64,000 nucleotides of DNA from Planctomycetota bacterium (GTDB lineage: Bacteria > Planctomycetota > PLA2 > JAEUHO01), in assembly GCA_020631815.1 (NCBI GenBank), contig JACKGW010000005.1, positions 165,234-229,233 on the forward strand, given 5' to 3'. Shown here piece after piece: positions 8,095 to 16,765 of this stretch (positions within the stretch are counted from its first letter, which is position 1; the number at the start of each line of letters is the position of its first letter). The position numbers and the translations under genes are program-made. The notes under the pieces are model-generated. The model was not told the DNA's origin, ran no database searches, and saw nothing but the letters and a program-made list of their open reading frames with translations.

Positions 8095-8152
8095 TCGCTC
8101 GGCGAGCCCGTCAGCTCGCAGCGCACTGCCCGGCGGTCGCCTCTGAGCGGAG

Positions 8153-8210
8153 CCAGACCCCGCGCCCCGCGTCGTTGCTGACGCAACTCCGCTGCGCGGG
8201 ATCAGGCACC
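8153..8210 (-). repeat. REP-like repeat, type 1, copy C
   Basis: Identical over 64 bases (8147-8210) to 7871-7934, which indicates recent copying or selection on the sequence. Confidence 0.8.
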
Positions 8211-8245
8211 ACCCGCGCTCCCTTCTTCCTTCCCCGCCACACATC

Positions 8246-8380
8246 GGGTCGCCAGGGCGAAGGTAGCGGGCCCCCATCGGCGACGACTCGTGGTCCGCGT
8301 CGGCCTGCCTTGGCAGGCCGCGCAAACGGCACTGCCTCGAGGAGCCGATGGGGGCTCGGGACCGAGCATCTGGCGAGCCG
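8246..8380 (+). repeat. Second dispersed repeat family, copy 1
   Basis: A 135-base element with a 46-base left block and a 45-base right block that match, in reverse complement, positions 59732-59832. The core arms CCATCGGC and GCCGATGG pair with each other. The central 44 bases are specific to this copy and contain a hairpin of their own (GGCCTGCC-TT-GGCAGGCC). No coding frame was identified in it. Confidence 0.75.
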
Positions 8381-8571
8381 TCCCTACGCACCCAGGGCAA
8401 CGACCGCACTGTCGGCGCGGGACTCCGCCGCCGCCCGTGCAATCCGTGCCGGCCAGCAGCTTGGGGCTTATGCCAACCGACGTCCGGAGGTCCGGCCCGT
8501 TCGGCGACGGAGTCTCGCGCCGCTCGGTGCGACGCACCCCGCAGGGAGCAAGCCCCGTGCCCGAACGCGAA
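8381..8571. other. Gene-free stretch
   Basis: Between the repeat cluster and the sodN terminator no convincing gene, RNA or repeat was seen. Open frames here lack a ribosome binding site and any recognisable protein features. Confidence 0.5.
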
Positions 8572-8610
8572 GAGGCCGCACAGCCCCGACAATGCGGGCT
8601 GTGCGGCCTC
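8572..8610 (-). terminator. Hairpin terminator of sodN
   Basis: A perfect 15-bp stem (8572-8586 with 8596-8610, GAGGCCGCACAGCCC and complement) and a 9-nt loop, 76 bases downstream of the sodN stop on the minus strand. The following T content is low, so release efficiency is uncertain. Confidence 0.65.
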
Positions 8611-8686
8611 GGCTCGAAGACCGCGGCGGGCGGGCGGTACCGCTCGCCGCGGGCGAGTTCGCTCGCGGGCGAGCGATCGTGGACGC

Positions 8687-9157
8687 CTACTTCTTCGTGT
8701 ACGCGGCCTGGAACGCCACGATCGCGTCCTGCAGCGCCTTGGCGTCCGTGGCGGCCACGCTCTGCTTGCAGCGCATGGCGGCGCGCATCACGGCGTGGGC
8801 CTTCGTGAGCTGGTCGATGTAGGCGGCCTGCGCGGCCTCGTCGTCGCCGGGCTTCAAGCGCTGGGCCATGAAGTACTGGGCGATGGTGTCCATCACCTTG
8901 GTGGCGTGGTCTTCCTTGGTCATCACCCAGCGCACGCCCTGGTTCATGGACAGGGCGTCGCTCTTGCCGGCCAGCTCGTTGATCTGCGCCATGGCCTTCG
9001 CGATGGTCGAGTGGTCCTCCAGCATCTGCGTGAAGCGGGCGGCGTCGTCGTAGATGCCGCACGGCACTTCGCAGTGGGCCGCGGCCGGTGTGCTCGGCAG
9101 CGAGAGGGCGAAGACGGAGCCCGCGAGGGCGAGGACGGAGACGGCGACGAGACGCAT
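8687..9157 (-). CDS. sodN: Nickel superoxide dismutase, exported precursor
   Basis: Disproportionates superoxide at a mononuclear Ni site. Residues 1-27 are a signal peptide ending PAAA, and cleavage after A27 leaves the mature N-terminus HCEVPCGIY. This is the Ni-hook: His1, Cys2 and Cys6 as ligands, with Pro5, Gly7 and Tyr9 conserved; Glu3, Val4 and Ile8 are conservative changes from the Streptomyces protein. The rest (about 129 mature residues) is the expected helical bundle. In actinobacteria a short propeptide is removed by SodX; here a Sec-type signal peptide would both export the protein and expose His1, so it should act in the periplasm. No sodX-like gene is adjacent. The 15-bp hairpin downstream closes the transcript. 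Confidence 0.93.
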   Translation of the reverse strand: MRLVAVSVLALAGSVFALSLPSTPAAAHCEVPCGIYDDAARFTQMLEDHSTIAKAMAQINELAGKSDALSMNQGVRWVMTKEDHATKVMDTIAQYFMAQRLKPGDDEAAQAAYIDQLTKAHAVMRAAMRCKQSVAATDAKALQDAIVAFQAAYTKK

Positions 9158-9190
9158 GGGAGGACCTCCAGAAGGGAAACCTTGGATGCC

Positions 9191-12157
9191 CTACCTTCTA
9201 CCGTACTCCTTTGCCCCCTGCCCGCCGCGGTCGCTGCGCAGTTCGGCTCGAACGAACGGGTCCGTCTCGCTCTGCAGGATCCGCGCCAGGTCCCCGAGCC
9301 TCAACTGGATCGCTTCCGTCGGCTCGAGGTCTTCGCGCTCGCCCCATTCGCGCAGTAGGCGCACGGCGTCTGCGCGTAGCCCGGGATCCTCGCTGCGCAG
9401 GTCATCGTCGATGCGCCACAGGTCCTGCTCAGAGGGCCTCGCCTTCTCGGTTCGCACGAGGACCTGATACAGGGTGCGCCGCACGCGCCGTGGCAGTGCC
9501 GTGTCACGCCAGTCTGCCTGCACACGCGCCAGGTAGTCGTCGGGCCGCGCGGCGAGGAGTGCCACGAGACGCCCGCGCACGGAGAGATGCGGATGCGCCA
9601 GCAGCGGCCGCGCTGCGTCGTAGGCATCGGCGCCCGTGCCCAGCAGCGCATCGAGTGCGGCTGCGACGTCACGCTCGTCGCCGTCCGGCGTCAGCCAGCC
9701 GAGCAGGATGTCGCGGCCAGCTTCGCTTCCGAGCGTCTTCAACACGCCCGCGGCGCGTCGCGCACGACGACGATCACCGCTCTCCAGGAGCTTGGCCACA
9801 TCCGGGGCCAACGACGTCAGCTTGAGGTCGGCCAGCGTGAGCAGCGCGCTGGTCGATCGGGTCGAGTCCTCGCTGGCCACGTTCGTGCGCAGCACCTCCG
9901 CCACCGCCTCTTCGTGGCCATCGTCCACGAGCGGGCGCAGCACGCCCACGAAGCCGCGGATCTCCAACCCGCTCGCGCTCTGGCCGAACACGCGATCCAC
10001 GTGCGGCAGCACCGCGGGACCGAACGCGGCGAGGCGCTTGCGCGCTTCGGGCACGATGCGGCGGTTGTCGCCGACTTCCCAGCGGATCGCGATCTTCCAG
10101 AGCTCGTCGAAGACGGCCTCGGTGAGCTCGCCCTCGTAGCTGCAGATGGCCGGAATGGGTGCTTGCTCGCCCTCGTCGGGCGTGGTCGTGGCAGCGGGCG
10201 CGCCGTCGGCGGGCGCGGGCGGGGTGATGTCCAAGCCCACACCGACGTCCGTCTGCATCCAGCCGGTGTCGTCGGCCATGATGCCGAGGTAGTCGTCTTG
10301 GCCGTCCAGGTCCACGAGCACGCCGATGCTGCCAAAGCCGCGCGCCGGTCGACCCGTGTTGATGCCGCCCTTGCGGCGGGCACCGTAGATGTCGTCGCCG
10401 CCGCGGTCCAGGTGCAGGCCCACGCTGTTGGTCAGGCCGCAGCCGTTGCACGAGGTGCTGCCCATGTAGCGATCGTTGCCGCCACGGTCGTGGAGCACGC
10501 TGCCCGCGTAGTCGTGGCTCCCGCCTTGACCCAGGCCGCTGTGCATGACGTACGTGTCGTTGCCGCCTTCGTCGACCAGACCGCCGACGGCCAGGTGGAT
10601 GCCGCTGCCTTGGCCGTACTGCGTCATCTCGTACAGGTCGTTGCCGCCGCCGTCGTAGAGGAGCCCCGCCGAGTACCAGTAGCCCACGCCCTGGTTGTAG
10701 ATGTCGCCGAGGTAGCGGTCGTTGCCGTCGAAGTCGGCGATCAGCGCCACGCCGCCTGCGTAGTCGACGCCGCGCTCGCCGATGGCAAAGCCCTGCGAGA
10801 ACGACTGGTAGCGATCGGCGAACAGCGGCGCGTGCAGGTACACGCCGCCGGCCTCGTAGCGATCGTTGCCGCGCGCGTTCACGAGCAGCGCAATGCCGCG
10901 GCAGCGGGCGAAGGCTTGGGCAGACGACCACGCCGTGAAGCGGTCGTTGTCGAACTGCCCGATCGTGGCCGTATCCGGCGTCCCCTCGTCGCGCGTCACG
11001 GCCGGGAGGGGACCCTCGCCGGCGTCGAGCAGCGCGCCCAGGCCGAAGCCGGCCGCGCCCTGCGTATACGACTTGCCTTCGTAGACGTCGCTCCCCCCGT
11101 CGTCGAAGAGGATCCCCACGCCACCCATGGCCGCGCCCAGGCTTGCGTGACCGGCGCTGTAGCGGTCGTTGCCGTGGCCGAGATCGGCCAGCAGCGCAAT
11201 GCCGAGCACGGCGCTGCCCAGCGTGAGGTTCACGCCCGGCGCGTCGTACACGTCGTCGCCGCCGCGGTCGATCAGCAGGCCGATGCGCTGCCCGGGCATG
11301 CCGTGGGCGGCTCCCACGCGTCCGCCGACGTAGTGGTCGTTGCCGCCAGGCTCGACGATCGCGGCGAAGTCCCCCGTCCACGTGTCGTCGTCGGGCGTCC
11401 CCAGTCCGATGCGGCCGTGCGGCGTGTCGATCACGACGGGCGCGTCGAGCGGGTAGGCCGCGGCAGGCCAGGTCAGCACCTCCTCGAGCGCGTCGAGCAG
11501 GACGGCGTCGGCTGCGAGCAGCACGCGATCGAGGTCCAGCCCGGCCATCTGGTCGTGCAGCCAGCTCTCGGGCTTGCCCTCGCGCCAGGCCTTGAGTGCG
11601 GCATCGGTCTTCCCGTCAAAGGGCGAGGTGAACACCTCATGCCACGCCATCTGCTCGGGCAGGTACCTGCGTACGGCGTGACGGGCCGTGTCGTCGTCCC
11701 CCACGGCGGCGAAGAGCGGCTCCAAGTCGTCCGAGAGCAGCTCCGTCAGGCGCGTCAGTGCGGCCTCGGGCGACGTGGGCGGCGGAGGCGGTGCGGCGCG
11801 GTCGCGCTCGACCGCGGGCAGGTCCAGGAGCTCGCGTGCTTCCAAGAGGGCGACGCCAGGAGACAGCGAGCCCGTGGCGCCTGGCCGCAGGCGGCGGGCA
11901 AGCCCGTCGATCGTGGGCGCGATTTCGAGCGGGTCGCGCAGCAGCGCGCGCACCCGCTCCAGGCAGGCGTGACCTTGCGCGAGGTCCTTGTCGAAGCGCA
12001 GGTCCTCGCGCGTGAGGTTGGCCGCGTCGAGCGCGCGGTCCAGTGCCTCGAGCTCGGCCGCGGTGTACGTCGGCGGTGCCTCGTCCCCGGCGCGCACGGA
12101 CGCGGGCTGGAGGAAGGGCACGAACAGGAGGGCGGCGACGAGCGTTCGGAGCAGCAT
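9191..12157 (-). CDS. Exported GGNDxY-repeat protein with C-terminal HEAT-like repeats
   Basis: A 988-residue secreted or periplasmic protein with a signal peptide (residues 1-23, ending VRAG). Residues about 30-270 are helical. From about residue 275 to 640 there are roughly twelve repeats of 26-30 residues, each with the core L(L/V)xDxGGNDxY followed by a Gly-rich turn and often QGxG. Examples are EPGGNDHY, DRGGDDVY, DGGGNDLY, DEGGNDTY and DRGGNDRY. After an acidic, Pro-rich linker (about 645-665) the C-terminal third is helical and HEAT-like. The Gly/Asn/Asp-rich repeats suggest a beta-solenoid, perhaps calcium-binding, but no family name is recognised with confidence. It is followed 54 bases later on the same strand by sodN-side DNA and preceded by another HEAT protein. 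Confidence 0.8.
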   Translation of the reverse strand: MLLRTLVAALLFVPFLQPASVRAGDEAPPTYTAAELEALDRALDAANLTREDLRFDKDLAQGHACLERVRALLRDPLEIAPTIDGLARRLRPGATGSLSPGVALLEARELLDLPAVERDRAAPPPPPTSPEAALTRLTELLSDDLEPLFAAVGDDDTARHAVRRYLPEQMAWHEVFTSPFDGKTDAALKAWREGKPESWLHDQMAGLDLDRVLLAADAVLLDALEEVLTWPAAAYPLDAPVVIDTPHGRIGLGTPDDDTWTGDFAAIVEPGGNDHYVGGRVGAAHGMPGQRIGLLIDRGGDDVYDAPGVNLTLGSAVLGIALLADLGHGNDRYSAGHASLGAAMGGVGILFDDGGSDVYEGKSYTQGAAGFGLGALLDAGEGPLPAVTRDEGTPDTATIGQFDNDRFTAWSSAQAFARCRGIALLVNARGNDRYEAGGVYLHAPLFADRYQSFSQGFAIGERGVDYAGGVALIADFDGNDRYLGDIYNQGVGYWYSAGLLYDGGGNDLYEMTQYGQGSGIHLAVGGLVDEGGNDTYVMHSGLGQGGSHDYAGSVLHDRGGNDRYMGSTSCNGCGLTNSVGLHLDRGGDDIYGARRKGGINTGRPARGFGSIGVLVDLDGQDDYLGIMADDTGWMQTDVGVGLDITPPAPADGAPAATTTPDEGEQAPIPAICSYEGELTEAVFDELWKIAIRWEVGDNRRIVPEARKRLAAFGPAVLPHVDRVFGQSASGLEIRGFVGVLRPLVDDGHEEAVAEVLRTNVASEDSTRSTSALLTLADLKLTSLAPDVAKLLESGDRRRARRAAGVLKTLGSEAGRDILLGWLTPDGDERDVAAALDALLGTGADAYDAARPLLAHPHLSVRGRLVALLAARPDDYLARVQADWRDTALPRRVRRTLYQVLVRTEKARPSEQDLWRIDDDLRSEDPGLRADAVRLLREWGEREDLEPTEAIQLRLGDLARILQSETDPFVRAELRSDRGGQGAKEYGRR

Positions 12158-12211
12158 GCCGCGAGCGTACCCGGCAGGGCCTGTCGCTCGCTCGCCGGTG
12201 GTGGGTGCTCG

Positions 12212-14752
12212 CTACTCGAGGAAAGCAGCGTCCCGCCAGCGCGCCACGGCGGTCCATGCGGGCACGTGGAGGTAGGGCACCACGTGCGCGGACCAGCGCG
12301 ACCAGGGCTCGCGTACGTCGGGCCACGCCATGCGGGCCAGCGTGAGGACAGCCTGGGCGCGGATGTCGGCCCGCTCGCGGGACGAACGCGCGATCCCGGC
12401 GAGGAAGGTGATGCCCTCCTCGGTAGCCGCGTGGCGCCACGCTTGCGAGATGGCATCGCGCTCGTCCGGGCCCCGCGCCCGCTGCCAAGCGTCGATCAAC
12501 CCCGGCGTGGCGGTGGCCGGGTCGCGCACGACGTCGGCCCACGCCGCGTGCACGATGACATCACCGGCCGCCTCGCGATCCAGGGCCGTGCGCTGGATGA
12601 CGCTTCCTCGGGGGTCGCGCAGCCACGCGAGCACGAGCAGCCCGGGCCCGACCAGCTCGAAGCGGGCATCGCGGATCGCCTGGACCTCATCCACCTCGAG
12701 ATTGATGACGCGGCCCTGGCGCGCGGCCGCGAGCAGCAAAGCACCGCGATCCAGCTCGTGCGTCATGGCCGAGCGCGCCACCTGGAACGTGGCGCGCGCG
12801 TCGTCGCTCGTGGCGCGCGCCAACGCCTCGAGGAGGGGGCCCCACGCGACGACCTGTGTCGTGTCGTCCGACACGTCCTGCCACAGGCGCACGAGCGCTT
12901 CGTCAGCCTCGCTGCCGCCCAGCTCGGCGAGTGCCTGGGCCGTCGCCACGCGCACGCCCGCAAACGGTGCACGGCGCTTGGCGCCGACGCGCTCGATGCG
13001 CGAGGCGGCCTCCGCTTCGTCGGCGAGCACGCGGGGCGCTGCCATGAGCACGGCAATCGCCAGCGACGGATCCAGCTTCTCTCGCGCGGCCTCGTCGAGC
13101 AGGGCCACGACGACGTCGCGCGATCGCTCGGTGCCGAGCTCGGCCAACGTGCATCCGGCGGCGACGCGCAGGGCGGTGGAGGCATCGCGGTCCACCAGGA
13201 TCTCGCGGGCCACGTCTTCGAGGTCCAACGTGCCGTCATCGCCCGGCAAGGCAGCCAGCGCGCGGAGTGCCATCACGCGCAGGGCTTCCGAGATCCTCGC
13301 CTGCGATGGCATGCGCGGGCGCGGCGCACGCAGGAGCGTGGAGAGCGTCTCGATGTCCCCCTGGGCGCCCAGGGCCAGCAGGACATAGGAGCGCTCGCGC
13401 AGCGGTCGCTTGTCGTCGTCGAGCACACGCCGGAGGGCGATCACGATGCCGGGGTCAGGGGGCATCCCCACGAGGGCCAAGGCCGCGGCCTCGCGGACAC
13501 GCGGCGAGGGATCGCCCAGCAGCGCGCTCATCAAGCGCGCACGCGCCTTCGGATTGCCCTCGCGGCCGTACGCAGCGAGCGCAGCGGCGCGCACCTCGGG
13601 GGCGGGATCCTCGGCCCAGGCCTCGCGCCACGCAGGCAGCCACGTTCCCGCCAAGCGGGCGCGCGCCGGCATCTCCAGGCCTTCCACATCGAGGGGCAGG
13701 TCGAGGTCGGCGCGCGTGCGCGCAAACGCCGCGGTCCACGGCTCGCCGTACTGGTTCACCCAGATGTCGGCGAACGGCCGCACGGGACGGTCGGCGACAT
13801 CAGGAAGACGCCGCGCACCGTCATCGCCTTCGGCCGCCCGCCACGGGGCCGTCGTGGTGATGCGCCGGCGCAGGTTCCAGTTGCCCCAGTCGGCGATGGT
13901 CGCGAGCTCGTCGCCCTCGGGCTTGCGCGGGACGTCGGCGGAGCGCGCATCCGTGCCCAAGCGGCGCATCGTCTCGAAGAGCACGGGCCTCAGCTGCAGC
14001 CAGTACGGGCGGTTGTTCGAAGCCACGTGGTTGAAGCGCCGCGAGCCGCCCCGGAAGCCGGCGACGGCCTCCATCTTGTCGACCCAGTGGTACTCGTACG
14101 ACTGGAACACATCGATGAAGCGGTCGATGGCGGCTTGACGCAGCGGGCCGGGCAGGCGCTCGGCCGTGTCCCCCAGCTCGCGGAGCGCAGCGTGCCCGCG
14201 CGCAGTACGCTTCTCCGTTGCGTCCGGGTGGACGGCTCGCTCGATCAACCACGTTGCGCCTTCGGTGCCCATGTCGCGCACGACCGCGTGGAAGACGGCC
14301 TCGAACACCGCCGCGGGCACCTGGGCGCGCCCTTCGTCGAAGAGCTGTCGCTCGACCGTGGGCAGGAACCCGCGGATGCGCGACACGTCGAGACGCGTCA
14401 GCGATCGCGCGGCGGCCAGCTGGACGGCGACGCGTTGGTTGACGTTGGAACCCGACGTCGTGCGCTCCGTCGTGAGCGCGTCGAGCACGAGGGCGTGCAC
14501 GCTGCGCTCGAGCGCCGTCAAGCTGCCGCGATCCTCTTCGAGTGCGGCCTCGTAGGCCTCCAGGGCAGCGTCGAGTGCCTGCAACACGTCGGGCACCGCG
14601 GGGGCGGGCCGCTGGAGCATGCGCTCGGCCTCGCGCACGCGTCGCTCCGCGTTCGTCTTGGCATCGGGATCGGCGGCATGCACCGGACCCCCGCTGCCCA
14701 GCAACAGGGCGAGCGCGAGGCAGGCCGAGGGGAAGGGCCGCACGAGCTTCAT
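12212..14752 (-). CDS. Exported HEAT-like repeat protein
   Basis: An 846-residue protein with a signal peptide (cleavage after VHAA, near residue 27). The N-terminal 300 residues are helical with no recognised domain. From about residue 370 onward it consists of HEAT/PBS-lyase-like helical pairs (for example DPAPEVRAAALAAYG, DPSPRVREAAALALVG and GVRVATAQALAELGG). Such proteins are scaffolds or binding platforms and are very numerous in Planctomycetota. It lies 54 bases upstream of the GGNDxY-repeat gene on the same strand, so the two may be cotranscribed and act together at the envelope. No enzymatic motif is visible. Confidence 0.8.
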   Translation of the reverse strand: MKLVRPFPSACLALALLLGSGGPVHAADPDAKTNAERRVREAERMLQRPAPAVPDVLQALDAALEAYEAALEEDRGSLTALERSVHALVLDALTTERTTSGSNVNQRVAVQLAAARSLTRLDVSRIRGFLPTVERQLFDEGRAQVPAAVFEAVFHAVVRDMGTEGATWLIERAVHPDATEKRTARGHAALRELGDTAERLPGPLRQAAIDRFIDVFQSYEYHWVDKMEAVAGFRGGSRRFNHVASNNRPYWLQLRPVLFETMRRLGTDARSADVPRKPEGDELATIADWGNWNLRRRITTTAPWRAAEGDDGARRLPDVADRPVRPFADIWVNQYGEPWTAAFARTRADLDLPLDVEGLEMPARARLAGTWLPAWREAWAEDPAPEVRAAALAAYGREGNPKARARLMSALLGDPSPRVREAAALALVGMPPDPGIVIALRRVLDDDKRPLRERSYVLLALGAQGDIETLSTLLRAPRPRMPSQARISEALRVMALRALAALPGDDGTLDLEDVAREILVDRDASTALRVAAGCTLAELGTERSRDVVVALLDEAAREKLDPSLAIAVLMAAPRVLADEAEAASRIERVGAKRRAPFAGVRVATAQALAELGGSEADEALVRLWQDVSDDTTQVVAWGPLLEALARATSDDARATFQVARSAMTHELDRGALLLAAARQGRVINLEVDEVQAIRDARFELVGPGLLVLAWLRDPRGSVIQRTALDREAAGDVIVHAAWADVVRDPATATPGLIDAWQRARGPDERDAISQAWRHAATEEGITFLAGIARSSRERADIRAQAVLTLARMAWPDVREPWSRWSAHVVPYLHVPAWTAVARWRDAAFLE

Positions 14753-14820
14753 GCCGTCAGGCGTCCGCCTCGCGGGCGGACGCCTCTCCCCATCATGAAC
14801 GTCAGACGAGGCCGACGCGC

Positions 14821-15648
14821 CTACGCCATTGCGCGGAGGCGGCGGATTCGCTCGGCGGGGTCCGGGTGGGTCGAGAAGAGCTGGCCGAGGCTCATCCCGA
14901 AGAACGGGTTGGCAATCATCATGTGGGCTGTGGCGCCCGTGCTGGACAGCGGCGGCCGCTGGGGGATGCCCGCGTGCAGGCGCTCGAGCGCGCTCGCCAG
15001 GGCCTCGGGGTCGCCGGAGAGCTCGGCGCCGCCACGGTCCGCCTCGTACTCGCGGGCCCGGCTGATGGCCATCTGGACCATCGCGGCCATCAAGGGAGCG
15101 AGGAGGGCCACCACGAGCATGCCGATGGGGCTGCTGTCTTCGTCGTCGCGGCCGCCGAAGAAGGCACTGAAGCGGGCGATCATGGCCAGCACGCCGATCG
15201 CCGAGACGGCGCCGGAGACCAGTGTCATCGTGAGCATGTCACGGTGGCGTACGTGGCCCAGCTCGTGCGCCATGACGGCACGCACCTCGCGCCGGTCGCA
15301 GATGTCGAGCAAGCCCTGGGTCACGGCCACGACGGCGTTCTGGGGGTTGCGCCCCGTAGCGAAGGCATTGGGCGCCGGCTTGGCGATGTAGGCGACCTTC
15401 GGCATCGGCATGCCGGCCTTGGTGGCCAGCTCGCGCACGTCGTCTTGGAGCCACTGCAGCTCGCCCGGCTCCAGGATCTTCGCGCCGTGGACCTTCAGCA
15501 CGATGCTGCTGCTGAACCAGAAGTTGACGAAGTTCAGCGCGAGGCCGAGCCCCAGGGCAATGAGCATGCCGCTCTGGCCGCCGATGAGGCGCCCGACGAA
15601 CACGAGCAGCATCGTCAGCAGGGTCATGAGGAAGGCGGTGCGGATCAC
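14821..15648 (-). CDS. htpX: Zinc metalloprotease HtpX
   Basis: Membrane-bound M48B protease that degrades misfolded membrane proteins. The 275-residue product has two N-terminal transmembrane helices (residues 3-20 and 25-45), the zinc site HELGH (H128, E129, H132), the third ligand in the AREYEADRGGAEL segment, and further hydrophobic helices after the active site (about 140-165 and 180-200). The family C-terminal block STHPDPAERIRRL is present. The GTG at 15648 is chosen because GGAGGA lies 9 bases upstream and gives the normal family length; an internal ATG eight codons later would trim the first helix. Confidence 0.93.
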   Translation of the reverse strand: MIRTAFLMTLLTMLLVFVGRLIGGQSGMLIALGLGLALNFVNFWFSSSIVLKVHGAKILEPGELQWLQDDVRELATKAGMPMPKVAYIAKPAPNAFATGRNPQNAVVAVTQGLLDICDRREVRAVMAHELGHVRHRDMLTMTLVSGAVSAIGVLAMIARFSAFFGGRDDEDSSPIGMLVVALLAPLMAAMVQMAISRAREYEADRGGAELSGDPEALASALERLHAGIPQRPPLSSTGATAHMMIANPFFGMSLGQLFSTHPDPAERIRRLRAMA

Positions 15649-15763
15649 GAGGGGACGTCCTCCAGGGGGGCGACCAGGGTAGAAGAACCCCAGGGCGGCA
15701 CGCGCTGCGAACCGCCGTTCGTCCACGTGCAAGAAGCGGACCGCTGGAGGGCCGGCGCACGCC

Positions 15764-16681
15764 ATGACCGACCCGCGTCGTCCCTGGGCCGAGGAAATCG
15801 CGCTCTCCGAGCCGGTCGCGCGGGCCGCGATCGAAGCTGCCTTCCCGGACCTGGCACCTGCGCAGCTGACCCCTTTGGCGCCCGGCTGGGACCACCACAT
15901 CTGGCGCGTCAACGAGCAGTACGTCTTCCGCTTCCCGCGGCGCCACATGGCCATTCCGACGCTGGAGGCGGAGGCTGCGATCCTGCCCGTGTTGGCGAAT
16001 CGCCTGCCGCTCGAGGTTCCGCGCCTGTGCTTCCACGGAGAGCCGGGACATGGAGTGAGCACGCCGTTCGTCGGGTTGTCGTGGATCGCCGGCTCGACGG
16101 CGTGCCGCTTCGATGCCTCCGAGGAGCAGCGCGCTGTGTGGGCCGCGCCGCTCGGTCGATTCCTGCGGGCGCTGCATGACACGCCCGTACCTGCGAACGC
16201 GCCCGGCGACACGATCCATCGCGCGGACTTCGTGCGCCGCACACCGATGACGTGCGCGCGCCTGGGCGAGCTGGCTTCGTCCACCGGCGATGCACGCGCA
16301 CGGAGTGCGCTCGCACGGTTCGAGGCCATCGATCCAACCGGGCTACCGCCGGCACCGCCTCGGCTGGTGCACGGCGACCTCTACCCGCGTCACGTCGTCG
16401 TCGACGATGCGGGTGCGCTCGCCGGCGTCATCGACTGGGGAGACGCCCACGAGGGAGACGCGTCGCTCGACCTGTCGATTGCCTTCACGTTGCTTCCCGT
16501 GTCCGCGCACGACGCATTCCGTGCTGCCTACGGGGGAGCCGACGACGTGGCGTGGGAGCGCGCGCGCTGGAAGGCGCTGTTCTACGGAGCCGGGTTGGTC
16601 CCCTACGGTCGTGACACCAACGACGCGGCCATCGAGGCCGTGGGCTGGCGCGCGCTGGAGACGGCGACCACGGCGCCCTGA
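15764..16681 (+). CDS. APH-family phosphotransferase
   Basis: A 305-residue kinase-fold protein of the aminoglycoside phosphotransferase/MPH-like superfamily. The catalytic loop is LVHGDLYPRHVVVD (HGD at 203-205, with His where Asn is typical) and the metal-binding segment is GVIDWGDAHEGDASLDL (D224). The conserved N-lobe pattern GWDHHIWRVNEQYVFRFPR matches macrolide-phosphotransferase-like proteins. Whether it modifies an antibiotic or a metabolite cannot be told. It is divergent from htpX and closed by the 13-bp hairpin at 16702. Confidence 0.85.
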   Translation: MTDPRRPWAEEIALSEPVARAAIEAAFPDLAPAQLTPLAPGWDHHIWRVNEQYVFRFPRRHMAIPTLEAEAAILPVLANRLPLEVPRLCFHGEPGHGVSTPFVGLSWIAGSTACRFDASEEQRAVWAAPLGRFLRALHDTPVPANAPGDTIHRADFVRRTPMTCARLGELASSTGDARARSALARFEAIDPTGLPPAPPRLVHGDLYPRHVVVDDAGALAGVIDWGDAHEGDASLDLSIAFTLLPVSAHDAFRAAYGGADDVAWERARWKALFYGAGLVPYGRDTNDAAIEAVGWRALETATTAP

Positions 16682-16701
16682 GGGCGCCACGCAAAACGAA
16701 C

Positions 16702-16731
16702 GACGGCGAGGTCTCGTGAGACCTCGCCGTC
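16702..16731. terminator. Bidirectional hairpin terminator
   Basis: A perfect 13-bp stem (GACGGCGAGGTCT and complement) with a CGTG loop, between the converging phosphotransferase and Cys-rich lipoprotein genes. On the minus strand it is followed by GTTCGTTTTGC, a T-rich run typical of intrinsic termination. Confidence 0.85.
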
Positions 16732-16765
16732 GGGATGTGAGACCGCGCGTGGCGCGGTCAAGCGA

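Noticed and set aside
7731..8686. Possible CRISPR array in the repeat-rich gap
   Set aside because: The repeats are palindromic, in both orientations and irregularly spaced, without unique spacers of constant length, and no cas gene is present.
9587..15391. A 1934-codon plus-strand open frame
   Set aside because: It is antisense to three well-supported genes (GGNDxY protein, HEAT protein, HtpX), has no domain and no ribosome binding site, and is a typical artefact of GC-rich codon use.
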